Below are positions 35,741 to 45,230 of a stretch of 64,000 bases of DNA, piece after piece. Source of the stretch: JADLHS01 sp964561105 (GTDB taxonomy: Bacteria; Verrucomicrobiota; Verrucomicrobiia; Limisphaerales; JADLHS01). Both the position numbers and the translations under genes were made by a program. Below the pieces are notes generated by a model that had not been told where the DNA came from, did no database searches, and saw nothing but the letters and a program-made list of their open reading frames with translations. The stretch spans positions 124,001 to 188,000 of the forward strand of contig CAZLOH010000001.1 in the NCBI GenBank assembly GCA_964561105.1, written 5' to 3'. Numbering within the stretch: position 1 is the stretch's first letter; each line of letters begins with the position of its first letter.

Positions 35741-38302
35741 TCAGTTGCGCGTGGGCGCTTCCTGCCCGGCGTTGTGGTTGGCCGGTTCGATGCCTTGCAA
35801 GTAGCGAACGAAGAAATCCTTCAGTCGCCGCTGGTAATAGTCGCCGCCCGCGCCGTGACCGCCATTCGGAATGACCAGAAGATCAAAGTCCTTCCCGGCC
35901 CGGATCAAGGCGTCCACGAAGCGCAGGGTGGATTCCGGCGGTACGTTCTGGTCCAGTTCGCCGACGACGAGGAAAAGGTGCCCCTGCAACCGGGCCGCGT
36001 TTTCGATGTTGGAACATTCCGCGTACTGCTGCCCGACAGGATAGCCCATCCACTGTTCGTTCCAGGACGCCTTGTCCATGCGGTTGTCGTGGCAACCCGA
36101 GTTGGCCACGGCAGCCCGGTAGAACTCGGGATGAAACAACACCGCGCCCGCCGCATTCTGACCGCCGGCCGAGGTTCCGTAAATCCCCACGCGGCTGAGA
36201 TCGTAATAGGGATACCGCGCCGCCACCGCTTGATGCCACAGTATCCGGTCAGGAAAGCCGGCGTCCTTGAGGTTTTTCCAACACACATCGTGGAAGGCCT
36301 TCGAGCGATTCGCCGTGCCCATGCCATCCACTTTCGCCACGATGAAACCGGCGTCGGTCAGCAATTGATAACGCGGCCCGCCAAAACTCTTGGGCACGAA
36401 CGATCCCTGCGGTCCGGCGTAAATGTCCTCGATGACTGGATATTTTTTGGTCGGATCAAAATTCCGCGGACGATAAATCACGCCCCAGATGTCCGTCCGG
36501 CCATCGCGCCCTTTCGCGACGAAAACTTCCGGTGGCCGCCATCCGTTGGCCGTCAATTCTGAGATGTCCGCCTCCTCGAGCCGGCAGACGAGTTGACCGT
36601 CGGCCGCGCGGCGCAGCTCGTTCACCGGCGGCGCGTCCACCCGCGACCAGGTATCAATCAGATATTTTCGGTCGGGCGAGAATTCAATGCTGTGATTGCC
36701 GTTGCCCTCGGTCAGGGCGACCAGACCCGTGCCATCGAAATTGACGCGATAGTAGTGCAGGAAGTACGGGTCCTGATCGGGATGACGTCCACTTGCGCGA
36801 AACCAGATCTGGCGCTGCTCCTCGTCAATGCGCTCGATCCCGCGCACGACCCATTCACCCTTCGTAATCTGTCGCAACGCACCTGATTGCGGGTCCACCA
36901 GATACAGATGCCGCCAGCCGTCGCGCTCCGAGAGGTAAATGATTTCATCCGATTGCGTAAGCCAGGTGACCGGTTGGAACGCCTCCGTGTGCGCCGTCCA
37001 GATGAAGGTGTCGCTCCGCTCATCTACGAGATTACGCACCGCGCCGGAACGCGCGTCCACCTCGATCACGCGCAACCGCTGGTGTCCGCGATCCACCTGC
37101 TCGTAAGCAAACCGGGGGCCATCGCGCCGCCAGTGCAGGCGCGGCCAGTCCGACTCCGCCTCGAAACGGTCCACCGCCGGTTTGATCTGCTTCCGGGTCG
37201 CAACGTCGAACAGATTGATCTCGGAACGCTTGAACTTGTCCCCCGGCAACGCGTACTCGCGCGTTTCAAGTTGCGCGCGGCCGCCGCCGGGCGGGGAGGA
37301 CTCGATCAAATACACCTCCTTGTGATCACCCGGCACCGTGCGCCAGGCCACCAGAGTCTCTGAATCTGGCGACCACTCGAGCTGGCCATAACCATCGTCC
37401 GCGCTGCCGTCGGTGCTGAGTTGAATTTCTGTTCCGTCTTCGCCGCGCAGGAAGACATTTTGGTCGCGGATGAAAGCCGTCCATTTGTCATCCGGCGAGC
37501 GGCCCGCCGGTTCATTGCGCCGGCGCCGGTCCGATGGCTGCGACACCGGCGCGCGCGGCCGCGTGGCCCCGATGATGGCCACGTCCGGCTCGTCCGTCGC
37601 CTCGAAGACATCGAGCGTCGTGCCATTTTCATCCGCCACCAGCCAGACATGCCCGCTGAACGTGTGCTGCGTTTTGCGACCGCGCGGCGCAATCCGGCCG
37701 TAGCTCCGTCGCGCTCCCTGGTCGTCCAGCCAGAAGATTTCGACGGGCCGATCCAGTTGGCTGACGAAGGTGATTTCCGTTTCCTCACCGGTGCGCGTCG
37801 AGGGACGCGGACGCAAATCCGCCGACAAGCCCTCGCGCGCGGTCCCGGCGTGATCGCCCGTAACCACATGCAGCTTTCCTGACTTGAGATCCAACTCCCA
37901 ATTCCGTGTCTCGCCCAACAACGTCACCGTCTGGCCATCGTCGCTGAACTTGAGTTCCTTCACCGGCAGGCGCGCGGCATCAGTCCCCTCGCCGATCTGT
38001 TTGGCCACCGACTCGGAATCAAACGCGCGTTGCCGCGTGCCCGATGCCGGGTCCACCAGAATGAATTCCCGCGCCCCATCCCGCAGATCGTTGCGATACC
38101 AGAATCGCGTATTGTTCGCGAACCAATGCGGTGTCACGCGCGCCCGATAAATCCGTCCAGCCTCCGCCCGCGCCGGCGACGCGGGAGCGTCGGCGAGATT
38201 CTTGTTCGGCACTGCGCCGGAGGCCGCGTGAGCGCAGCCGATTGTCGCCAAGGTCACCAGCCCCGTTCGGAGCAGGCGGCGTCGAAATGTCATCGCGTTC
38301 AT
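35741..38302 (-). CDS. S9 family prolyl oligopeptidase, dipeptidyl peptidase IV-like
   Basis: 853 residues with an N-terminal signal peptide (RRLLRTGLVTLATIGCAHAA). The beta-propeller DPPIV_N domain covers about residues 90-590. The alpha/beta-hydrolase domain follows, with the nucleophile in GIYGTSAGGQ, the Asp in VGELDQNVPPE and the His in GGHGAGGDYY. It is a periplasmic or secreted peptidase that removes N-terminal dipeptides. No operon partner. The start may be at 38302 or the ATG three codons later. Confidence 0.92.
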   Translation of the reverse strand: MNAMTFRRRLLRTGLVTLATIGCAHAASGAVPNKNLADAPASPARAEAGRIYRARVTPHWFANNTRFWYRNDLRDGAREFILVDPASGTRQRAFDSESVAKQIGEGTDAARLPVKELKFSDDGQTVTLLGETRNWELDLKSGKLHVVTGDHAGTAREGLSADLRPRPSTRTGEETEITFVSQLDRPVEIFWLDDQGARRSYGRIAPRGRKTQHTFSGHVWLVADENGTTLDVFEATDEPDVAIIGATRPRAPVSQPSDRRRRNEPAGRSPDDKWTAFIRDQNVFLRGEDGTEIQLSTDGSADDGYGQLEWSPDSETLVAWRTVPGDHKEVYLIESSPPGGGRAQLETREYALPGDKFKRSEINLFDVATRKQIKPAVDRFEAESDWPRLHWRRDGPRFAYEQVDRGHQRLRVIEVDARSGAVRNLVDERSDTFIWTAHTEAFQPVTWLTQSDEIIYLSERDGWRHLYLVDPQSGALRQITKGEWVVRGIERIDEEQRQIWFRASGRHPDQDPYFLHYYRVNFDGTGLVALTEGNGNHSIEFSPDRKYLIDTWSRVDAPPVNELRRAADGQLVCRLEEADISELTANGWRPPEVFVAKGRDGRTDIWGVIYRPRNFDPTKKYPVIEDIYAGPQGSFVPKSFGGPRYQLLTDAGFIVAKVDGMGTANRSKAFHDVCWKNLKDAGFPDRILWHQAVAARYPYYDLSRVGIYGTSAGGQNAAGAVLFHPEFYRAAVANSGCHDNRMDKASWNEQWMGYPVGQQYAECSNIENAARLQGHLFLVVGELDQNVPPESTLRFVDALIRAGKDFDLLVIPNGGHGAGGDYYQRRLKDFFVRYLQGIEPANHNAGQEAPTRN

Positions 38303-38456
38303 TTTGGATCTGTCCTTTGGTCAACCCTCGAACCGCCGCCACCCCGCTCGGGCCGGGCGGCAGCACACAGCTGCATATTCGCACGCAGCTTGGAATGTTG
38401 ACACCCCGCCGCGTGGGGGCACGCGGCCTACCTGCCTCACCAGCCCGGTCCTGGAG

Positions 38457-38474
38457 CCGGGTTACCCAACCCGG
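38457..38474. terminator. Stem-loop behind the sugar ABC permease operon
   Basis: CCGGGTT (38457-38463) and AACCCGG (38468-38474) are exact complements with a 4-nt loop, 24 bases past the end of the yjfF-like gene. No T run follows on the minus strand, so this may be a dispersed repeat acting as a weak terminator. Confidence 0.35.
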
Positions 38475-38497
38475 CGCAACGAGTGCGAGGTTCCGGG

Positions 38498-39487
38498 CTA
38501 CCCGCGTTTGCCACCCAGGCGCTCCGAGGCCGACGAGATAAAATTTTGCAACAGGATGAACACGAATACCAGCAGCCCGACCACAATCCGGGTCCACCAA
38601 CTGTTCAAATCACCCTTGAACGTAATCAGCGTCTGGATCAATCCCAGAATCAAGACGCCCATCACCGTGCCGGCCAGAAAGCCCGCCCCGCCACTGAGCA
38701 ACGTGCCGCCGATCACCACCGCCGCGATGGCGTCCAGTTCGAGGCCCACGCAGGACGCCGGGTCGCCGGATTGCGTGTAAAACCCGTACACCACTCCCGC
38801 CAGCGCGGAACAGAGTCCAGCCACGGCGTAGATGGCGATCTTGGTGCGCCCCACCGGCAACCCCATCAGGCGCGCGGATGGTTCGTCGCCGCCCAGCGCA
38901 TAAACATTCCGGCCGAACTTGGTAAAATGCGCCACCCCCAACGCCACCAGCACGACGACCGCGAAACAGGTGGCGGTGAACGGCAGACTCACCCGCTCGG
39001 TTAGGGGCACGGACCACTGTTCACTGACCGTTTCCAGAAAGAAGGGGTGCTTGATGCCGAGGGATTGTGGCTCGATCAAAAAGCCCGCGCCGCGCGCCAG
39101 AAACATTCCCGCGAGGGTGACCAGGAACGGCGGCAGCTCGAACCATTGGATCAGACAACCCATGCCCGCGCCAAACAACGTGCCGGCCAGCAGCGCCAGC
39201 CCGATGGCCGTCAACGGACCGCACCCATGTTTCTCGACCAGCGAGGCGACCAGAATACTCGTGAAGGCCACCACCGAACCCACCGACAAATCTATTCCAC
39301 CCGACAAAATGACGAACGTGGCCCCGACTGCGGCGATGCCGAGAAAGGCGTTGTCGCCAAACAGATTCACCGCCACGCGCAGCGACGAAAACCGGTCGAA
39401 CGAGACGCAGCCCGCCACATAAATGCCCAGTAGCACCAGCGCCGTGGCCAGCAGCGGAATGTATCTGGCGCGCACGACGAGTTTCAT
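38498..39487 (-). CDS. yjfF: Galactofuranose-type ABC transporter permease (YjfF-like)
   Basis: 329-residue BPD_transp_2 permease with about ten membrane helices. SGGIDLSVGSVVAF and the C-terminal EAA-like loop GLELDAIAAVVIGGT are the family marks. It forms the inner-membrane channel with the YtfT-like protein. The start ATG at 39487 overlaps the stop of that gene (ATGA). The ORF can be read further upstream, but that would lie inside ytfT. Confidence 0.88.
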   Translation of the reverse strand: MKLVVRARYIPLLATALVLLGIYVAGCVSFDRFSSLRVAVNLFGDNAFLGIAAVGATFVILSGGIDLSVGSVVAFTSILVASLVEKHGCGPLTAIGLALLAGTLFGAGMGCLIQWFELPPFLVTLAGMFLARGAGFLIEPQSLGIKHPFFLETVSEQWSVPLTERVSLPFTATCFAVVVLVALGVAHFTKFGRNVYALGGDEPSARLMGLPVGRTKIAIYAVAGLCSALAGVVYGFYTQSGDPASCVGLELDAIAAVVIGGTLLSGGAGFLAGTVMGVLILGLIQTLITFKGDLNSWWTRIVVGLLVFVFILLQNFISSASERLGGKRG

Positions 39488-40500
39488 GCCGGCCTCCGTT
39501 TCAACAGCGCCCCCATCCGCCGTTGCACCGTGGGGGATTGCAACAGACACACCACGAGAATCGCCAGCGCCTTGGGCACGGGCGCGACATCGGCGCTGAC
39601 GTTGCGCATATACATCGTCGTCGTCAGCGTCTGGATGAACAAGGCGCCCACCATCGCCCCGACCAGATAAAACCTGCCGCCCGTGAGGGCCGTTCCGCCG
39701 ACCACCACGGCCAGGATCGCGTCCAGTTCCAGAAAGAGGCCCGCGTGATTCGCATCGGCGCACTTGATGTTTGACGCCGCGACGAGTCCCGCCAGCCCGG
39801 CGCACAGCCCGCTGAAGACATAGACGAGAAACTTCACCGTGGAGGAATTCACGCCCGCGTAGCTGCTGGCCGTTTGATTGTCGCCCACCGCTTCAATGAA
39901 TAAACCAACCGCCGTGCGGCGCGTCAGCCAGCCGGTCACCAGCAACATGCCCAGACTCAGCCACACCGGAAACGGCAGCCCGAGCCAGTGACCGTTGCCG
40001 ATGTACACCAGACGCGGATCCGTGAACGTGATGATCTGACCGCCCGTGATCAACATGGCGACTCCCCGGCCCGAGACCATCAGGATCAAGGTCGCCACGA
40101 TGGGTTGAATGTGAAACGCCCCCACGAGCAACCCGTTCCAGCACCCCGCCAGCAACGCCACAGCCACCGTCGCCGCGATCACGACGGGGAACGGCACGCC
40201 CGCGCGGTTGATCAACTGCGCCGCCACCGCGCCCGCGATCGCCATCACGGCGCCCACGGACAAATCCACACCTCCGGTCGCGATCACCAGCGTCATGCCC
40301 AGCGCCAGCAACATCACCTTGGCGCCGTGATTGAGGATGTCAATCAACACGCCGTACAGGTGGCCGTCGCGCACTTCGAGTTGGAAGAAGCCCGGCGTGA
40401 AGCACAAATTAAACAGCAACAGCAACGCCAGCCCCGCCACCGGCCAGACCAGGCTCGTCCACCAATGGACCCGCTTGTGCTCGAATCGTTCCGTGGCCAT
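39484..40500 (-). CDS. ytfT: Galactofuranose-type ABC transporter permease (YtfT-like)
   Basis: 338 residues, BPD_transp_2 family with TGGVDLSVGAVMAIAGAVAA, FIEAVGDNQTASSYAGV and LELDAILAVVVGGTALTGG. Pairs with the YjfF-like protein. It starts 1 base after the ATPase gene stop. Gene order in the operon is binding protein, ATPase, permease, permease, as for ytfQ-ytfR-ytfT-yjfF of E. coli. Confidence 0.88.
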   Translation of the reverse strand: MATERFEHKRVHWWTSLVWPVAGLALLLLFNLCFTPGFFQLEVRDGHLYGVLIDILNHGAKVMLLALGMTLVIATGGVDLSVGAVMAIAGAVAAQLINRAGVPFPVVIAATVAVALLAGCWNGLLVGAFHIQPIVATLILMVSGRGVAMLITGGQIITFTDPRLVYIGNGHWLGLPFPVWLSLGMLLVTGWLTRRTAVGLFIEAVGDNQTASSYAGVNSSTVKFLVYVFSGLCAGLAGLVAASNIKCADANHAGLFLELDAILAVVVGGTALTGGRFYLVGAMVGALFIQTLTTTMYMRNVSADVAPVPKALAILVVCLLQSPTVQRRMGALLKRRPA

Positions 40501-40501
40501 G

Positions 40502-42016
40502 TCAGGTTCCGGCAATGGTGCGCATGATGGCGGCTTCGCTGATCTCGTCGCCCGCCAGTTCGCCGACTTTCGCGCGATCCCGCAACACGGCCACCCGTCC
40601 GCAGGCGCGGACCACCTCCTCCAGTTCGGAACTGATGAACAGGATGGCCATGCCTTGCGCCCGCAATTCCCGCATCGTTTTCTCGATCTCCGCCTTCGCG
40701 CCCACATCAATCCCCCGCGTCGGTTCATCCAGAATCAACAGCCGGGGCTGCGTGGCCAGCCAGCGCGCGAGCAAAACTTTTTGCTGGTTGCCACCGCTCA
40801 GATTCATCACCGCCTGCTCCGGGCCGGGAGTGCTGATGCCGAGCCGGCGGATGAACTCCGTGGCGATTTCCAGTTGCTGCGCCCGCGAGAGCACGCGCGT
40901 CGTCCCCTGCCGCGCCTGCAACGCCAGCACGATGTTTTCACGCACGGACAAATGCGGAATCACGCCTTCGACCTTGCGATTTTCCGGCGTGAACGCGAAC
41001 CCCTCGCGCACCGCCTGACGCGGCGAAGTCAGGGAAACCGCCCGGCCGCCAGCGCGCAGCTCGCCCGTTTGCGCCCGGTCTATGCCGAAAATCAGCCGCG
41101 CCGTTTCCGTGCGCCCGGAACCGAGCAACCCCGCCAGACCCAGGACCTCGCCCGGCGCAATCCGCAAATCCATGGGCGCAATCGAACCCGCGCGCCCCAG
41201 TTGTTTCAACTCGACCACGGGTTCCCGTTGGGCCGTCGTTCCGGCCGCTGCCGTCGAACGTGGGCCGGGGTCCGCCGGAGAGATCTCGCGTCCGATCATG
41301 TGGCTCACGAGTTGCAACTTCGGCAGTTGGTCGGTCGCAAACTCGCCCACCAGTTTTCCATCGCGCAACACCGTGATGCGATCCGAAATCGCGTACACTT
41401 GCTCGAGAAAATGCGTGACGATGACCACGCCCAGGCCCTGCGCGCGAAGCTTGCGCAGCACGGCGAACAGTTCCCCGACTTCCTTTTCGTCGAGGCTGGA
41501 GGTGGGTTCGTCCAGAATCAACAGCTTCCCGGAAATATCCAGCGCGCGGGCGATGGCGACCAGTTGCTGGACCGCAATCGAGCACGACGCAATGGGCCGC
41601 GCCACGTCCAACTGCAAATCCACCCGCGCCAACGCCGCTTCCGCGCGCCGCGCCAGTGCGCCCCAACGGATGAAACCCAGGCGCGTCGGCTGGCGGCCCA
41701 GGCAGATGTTTTCCGCCACGGAAAGCTGCGGGATGAGATTGACCTCCTGATACACCGTGCTGATGCCCAGCGCCTCGGCCGCCTTGGGCGAATCGGGCCG
41801 GATGTCCACGCCGGCGAGCCGCATCGTCCCGGCGTCGCGCGGATAAACGCCCGTCAGGACTTTGATCAACGTGCTCTTGCCCGCGCCGTTCTCACCCATC
41901 AAGGCATGCACCTCTCCGGCCCGGACGGTGAAGTCCACTCCCTGCAACGCTTTGACGCCCGGAAAACTTTTCGCCAGACCACGAATTTCCAAAAGGGCTG
42001 TCGCCTCCGTTTCCAT
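40502..42016 (-). CDS. ytfR: Sugar ABC transporter ATP-binding protein (YtfR-like, two ATPase domains)
   Basis: 504 residues. First nucleotide-binding domain: Walker A GENGAGKST (41-49), Walker B LLILDEPTSSLDE. Second domain: degenerate Walker A GLLGSGRTETA, signature LSGGNQQKV, Walker B LLILDEPTRGID. This duplicated arrangement is typical of carbohydrate uptake transporters of the CUT2 class. The start ATG at 42016 (METEATALLEI) is placed where the family begins. Some sequence upstream is open but overlaps the binding-protein 3' end. Confidence 0.9.
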   Translation of the reverse strand: METEATALLEIRGLAKSFPGVKALQGVDFTVRAGEVHALMGENGAGKSTLIKVLTGVYPRDAGTMRLAGVDIRPDSPKAAEALGISTVYQEVNLIPQLSVAENICLGRQPTRLGFIRWGALARRAEAALARVDLQLDVARPIASCSIAVQQLVAIARALDISGKLLILDEPTSSLDEKEVGELFAVLRKLRAQGLGVVIVTHFLEQVYAISDRITVLRDGKLVGEFATDQLPKLQLVSHMIGREISPADPGPRSTAAAGTTAQREPVVELKQLGRAGSIAPMDLRIAPGEVLGLAGLLGSGRTETARLIFGIDRAQTGELRAGGRAVSLTSPRQAVREGFAFTPENRKVEGVIPHLSVRENIVLALQARQGTTRVLSRAQQLEIATEFIRRLGISTPGPEQAVMNLSGGNQQKVLLARWLATQPRLLILDEPTRGIDVGAKAEIEKTMRELRAQGMAILFISSELEEVVRACGRVAVLRDRAKVGELAGDEISEAAIMRTIAGT

Positions 42017-42035
42017 GGGGGAGAGCAACCGCGCC

Positions 42036-43007
42036 TCAGTACTTCCGCTTGGGTAACTCCGCCGCCGCCTGGTCCTGCACAAACACGCCCTCCGCCACCT
42101 GGATGTGCTTGGGCAACTTTTTCTTCGCCTTGATCGCGGCGACCGCGTCGAACAGTTGCGGTCCGATGAGCGGATTACATTCCACCGTGCAATTCAACTT
42201 GCCCGCCGCCATCGCCTCAAACGCGCCGCGCAGGCCGTCAATCGAAACGATCAAAATATCCTTGCCCGGTTTGACGCCCGCCTCCTCCATCGCCTGAATC
42301 GCCCCGAGCGCCATGTCGTCGTTGTGGGCAAAGAGCGCGGTGATCGTCCTGGCGTCCGGACTCTTGAGGAACGATTCCATGACCTCCTTGCCCTTGGCGC
42401 GCGTGAAGTCGCCACTCTGCGACTTGACGATCTTCATGCCGGGATGCTTCGCCAGCACCTGCTCGAAACCTTTCTTGCGGTCAATCGCCGGGGCCGAGCC
42501 GGGCGTGCCCACCAGTTCGGCGATGACCGCCTTCCCGTCCGTCGCCTTGGCCAGCCATTCGCCGGCCCGCCGCCCTTCCTCCACAAAATCCGAACCGATG
42601 AACGTCACGTACAGCGAGTCGTCCGTCACATCCACCGCGCGATCCGTGAGGATCACCGGAATTTTGGCCTTCTTGATTTCACGCAACACCGGCTCCCAAC
42701 CGGTCACCACCACGGGCGAAAACGCGATCACGTCCACGTCCTGCGCGATGAACGAGCGCAACGCCTTGATCTGATTCTCCTGCTTCTGCTGCGCGTCGGC
42801 GAACTTGAGTTCAATCCCGCGCTTGGCGGCCTCGGCCTTGATGGACTCGGTGTTGGCTGTGCGCCAGCCGCTCTCCGCGCCGATCTGCGAGAAACCCACC
42901 ACGGTCTGGTCGGCCGCCGGCAACGTCAGCGCGCCCCCCAGCACGAGCGCGAGTGAGAGGAGAAATCTGTGACCGGCGGCGGGCTTTGTCAGTGAGTGTA
43001 TTTTCAT
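42036..43007 (-). CDS. ytfQ: Galactofuranose-type substrate-binding protein (YtfQ-like)
   Basis: 323-residue periplasmic binding protein with signal peptide ending LPAAD. The start of the mature chain, VGFSQIGAESGWRTANTESI, then FADAQQKQENQIKALRSFI and VILTDRAVDV, is very close to the YtfQ family. The ligand is thus probably galactofuranose or a related furanose/pentose. First gene of the operon, with a plausible promoter just upstream. No kinase or isomerase that would name the sugar is nearby. Confidence 0.9.
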   Translation of the reverse strand: MKIHSLTKPAAGHRFLLSLALVLGGALTLPAADQTVVGFSQIGAESGWRTANTESIKAEAAKRGIELKFADAQQKQENQIKALRSFIAQDVDVIAFSPVVVTGWEPVLREIKKAKIPVILTDRAVDVTDDSLYVTFIGSDFVEEGRRAGEWLAKATDGKAVIAELVGTPGSAPAIDRKKGFEQVLAKHPGMKIVKSQSGDFTRAKGKEVMESFLKSPDARTITALFAHNDDMALGAIQAMEEAGVKPGKDILIVSIDGLRGAFEAMAAGKLNCTVECNPLIGPQLFDAVAAIKAKKKLPKHIQVAEGVFVQDQAAAELPKRKY

Positions 43008-43019
43008 GGATATAGCGTA

Positions 43020-43048
43020 ATTATGGATTGATCAAATCAGACATACAA
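43020..43048 (-). promoter_or_regulatory. Sigma70-like promoter of the sugar ABC operon
   Basis: Minus-strand -35 TTGTAT (43048-43043) and -10 CATAAT (43025-43020), 17 nt apart, end 12 bases before the ytfQ ATG. A TTGATCAA palindrome lies in the spacer and could bind a sugar regulator. By-eye call. Confidence 0.4.
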
Positions 43049-43151
43049 TTTCATCCGCAGTGCTACCAGCAGAAATTTGCCGGCGCCGGCGGGTCGGCGG
43101 GTCGGGCGCATGTAGATTTCAGCTCCTGAAGCGCGTTTCGGGTCAGACGGA

Positions 43152-44201
43152 ATGTTGGTGACACCGGAGCGGGACGGGAACAATCTGGCGCACGTGACAT
43201 ACACCCGGGGCAATGATTTGAGCGGCACCCTGCAAGGCGCCGGCGGCATCGGCGGCTTGTTGGCCCGATCTGAAATGTCCAATCTCCAATCGCCACATGC
43301 GTATTATCACGCGGATGGCAACGGGAACATCACGGCGCTGGTGGACACCAACGGCATCATCGTGGCCCGCTATCAATACGATCCTTACGGGAACCTGCTC
43401 GGCATGAGCGGGCCGCTGGCCGACGCCAACTCCTACCGCTTCAGCAGCAAGGAATGGTGCGCCAACGCCGGGCTTTACTACTACGGCTTTCGGTATTACG
43501 AGCCGAATCTGCAACGGTGGCCAAACAGAGACCCCTTCGGAGAATGGGGCGGTTTGAACCTCTACCAGTTCGTTGCGAACAGCCCGCTTTACTACGTGGA
43601 TCCTTACGGGCTGCATTGGACGGACTACGTCCCGAATTGGATCTTCCCCGCAGCCAGCTTCTCAGCCGGGATGGGCGACGCTTTGACATTTAACCTGACT
43701 GACCACGCCCGAAATTGGATGGACATCAACCAAGTGAACCACTGTTCCGGCTGGTATAAGGGCGGGGAAGTCGCCGGAAAGGCGCTGAGCTTCGCGCTTC
43801 CGGCCGGAGGAGTGTCGAAGGTCGCGGGTGGCGCAGATCGCGCGCTCATCGGCACTGCCGAATCTGGAATCTATCGGTTTGCTGGCCGCACTGGTCGTAA
43901 TTACATCGGACAATCTGGCGACATCGCGACTCGGCTTGGCCGACATGCAAGCACCGGCAAGTTGCCGCCAGGTGTCAACCCAACAACATGGGAAGTCTGG
44001 GGAGGGAAGCTTGCCCGTGAGAGAGCCGAGCAGCAGTTGATCAACAAGGAAGGGCTTCGGAACCTTGAAAATATCGTGAACCCGTTGGGAGGGCGTCCGG
44101 GGCTGTATCACTACGTTCCCACAGTTGGAGAAGCTGCCGGAGCCGGGGCCGCCATTGGGGCAGGCGTTGGCGCTCTCAAGGGCGGAGGATGTAACGAATG
44201 A
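43152..44201 (+). CDS. 5'-truncated Rhs core with GIY-YIG-like C-terminal toxin domain
   Basis: 349 residues. Residues 1-125 are the end of an Rhs core repeat, including QYDPYGNLLGMSGP and RFSSKEW, then GLYYYGFRYYEPNLQRW, where the conserved boundary before the variable tip lies. The tip (about 135-349) contains GIYRF (239-243) and YIGQSGDIATRLGRHAS (251-267), a GIY-YIG nuclease core with the conserved Arg 261, and an acidic RERAEQQLINKEG. It would be a DNase toxin released by the Rhs shell. The 5' end is cut: the Rhs core begins abruptly at about 43137, next to the ytfQ promoter, so this is an orphan tip rather than a full Rhs protein. The stop overlaps the next gene (ATGA). Confidence 0.75.
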   Translation: MLVTPERDGNNLAHVTYTRGNDLSGTLQGAGGIGGLLARSEMSNLQSPHAYYHADGNGNITALVDTNGIIVARYQYDPYGNLLGMSGPLADANSYRFSSKEWCANAGLYYYGFRYYEPNLQRWPNRDPFGEWGGLNLYQFVANSPLYYVDPYGLHWTDYVPNWIFPAASFSAGMGDALTFNLTDHARNWMDINQVNHCSGWYKGGEVAGKALSFALPAGGVSKVAGGADRALIGTAESGIYRFAGRTGRNYIGQSGDIATRLGRHASTGKLPPGVNPTTWEVWGGKLARERAEQQLINKEGLRNLENIVNPLGGRPGLYHYVPTVGEAAGAGAAIGAGVGALKGGGCNE

Positions 44202-45055
44202 TTTGGCTGCGGCACGAGAAACCAAAGCGATGGGAACTCGAATATCACGGACCTGGCGGTGCCTTCTTGAAGCCCTTGCTCGGAGCCACAGGAATCAGGT
44301 CGCTAGCGTTGAGGCGCGGAGTATTTTCCGGTTGCGGCGTCAACTTTCTTGGCCGGCTCACGAGCTTGGAAGGATTGACCGTTGTTGACTGGAAGTTGAA
44401 GGACGCTCGACCAATTGAACGCCTGACCAACTTGCGAAAGCTGCGACTACAAACTCCGGCACTCGACGGCCCCGTTGATCTTCGGCGGCTCCCTGAACTG
44501 CAGGACTTGAGTGTTGACGCTGCCGAATTCATCACCGCGCTCGAATCGTGCGCGAACCTTGAGCAACTGTTCATTGCGCGTCTCAAGAGTGAAGCACTCA
44601 GCAGTCTGAACAATTTGCGGAAGCTCAAGGCTGCGGAGTTTTCGGAGCCGACGTTCCGTCGAATCGGGCCTGTGGACTTGCCCAAGTTGGAATCTCTGAT
44701 CTTCAAGGCCGCACGCGACTTGGAGGACTGGGGCGGATTGGAAGGGTTGCCGACCCTCAAGAAGCTCTGGCTGTTCAAGACGCCCAAGCTTACGTCGCTC
44801 GATGCCTTCAAGCAGCTTCGCGAACTGGATTGGTTGTTGCTGGAGGACTGTGGACGACTGGAATCCCTCCAGCCCGTTGCGCAACTGCCTCGACTTCGCC
44901 AGGTCAATATCATCGGGAACACCCGGATCATGGACGGTCAAATGTCCGCGCTGTTGAGCGCCCCGAATTTGCAGGAAGTGAGTTTTCCGTCGCGCCCCAG
45001 CTACGACGCGACGGAGAAACAACTGACTGACGCAATCGCCAAACGGAGGAAGTGA
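44198..45055 (+). CDS. Leucine-rich-repeat protein, candidate immunity protein for the GIY-YIG toxin
   Basis: 285 residues made of about eight LRR-type repeats (LTSLEGLTVVDWKL, LTNLRKLRLQTPAL, LPELQDLSVDAAEF, LKAAEFSEPTF and so on), with no signal peptide. Its ATG overlaps the toxin stop by four bases, the classic arrangement of an immunity gene. LRR folds are repeat scaffolds suited to binding a toxin surface. I infer the role from position; no homologous immunity family was identified by name. Confidence 0.65.
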   Translation: MIWLRHEKPKRWELEYHGPGGAFLKPLLGATGIRSLALRRGVFSGCGVNFLGRLTSLEGLTVVDWKLKDARPIERLTNLRKLRLQTPALDGPVDLRRLPELQDLSVDAAEFITALESCANLEQLFIARLKSEALSSLNNLRKLKAAEFSEPTFRRIGPVDLPKLESLIFKAARDLEDWGGLEGLPTLKKLWLFKTPKLTSLDAFKQLRELDWLLLEDCGRLESLQPVAQLPRLRQVNIIGNTRIMDGQMSALLSAPNLQEVSFPSRPSYDATEKQLTDAIAKRRK

Positions 45056-45230
45056 CCCACCGGCTGTCCCGCACAAACGGTGAGGAGGAATTTAGCACCG
45101 CTCAGGCCGCGGTGAAGTTGATCGGCCACCCGAGACGGAACAACAGTGTCGCTGGACCGCTTGGCGGTCTGCCTGCCGCACAGCCCTGGACGCTGCGCCT
45201 TCGCCTCGGAGCAACGACAACATCGGGCAG

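Noticed and set aside
40331..42133. 600-residue plus-strand open frame
   Set aside because: Antisense to the sugar ABC ATPase, which shows two complete ATPase domains on the minus strand.
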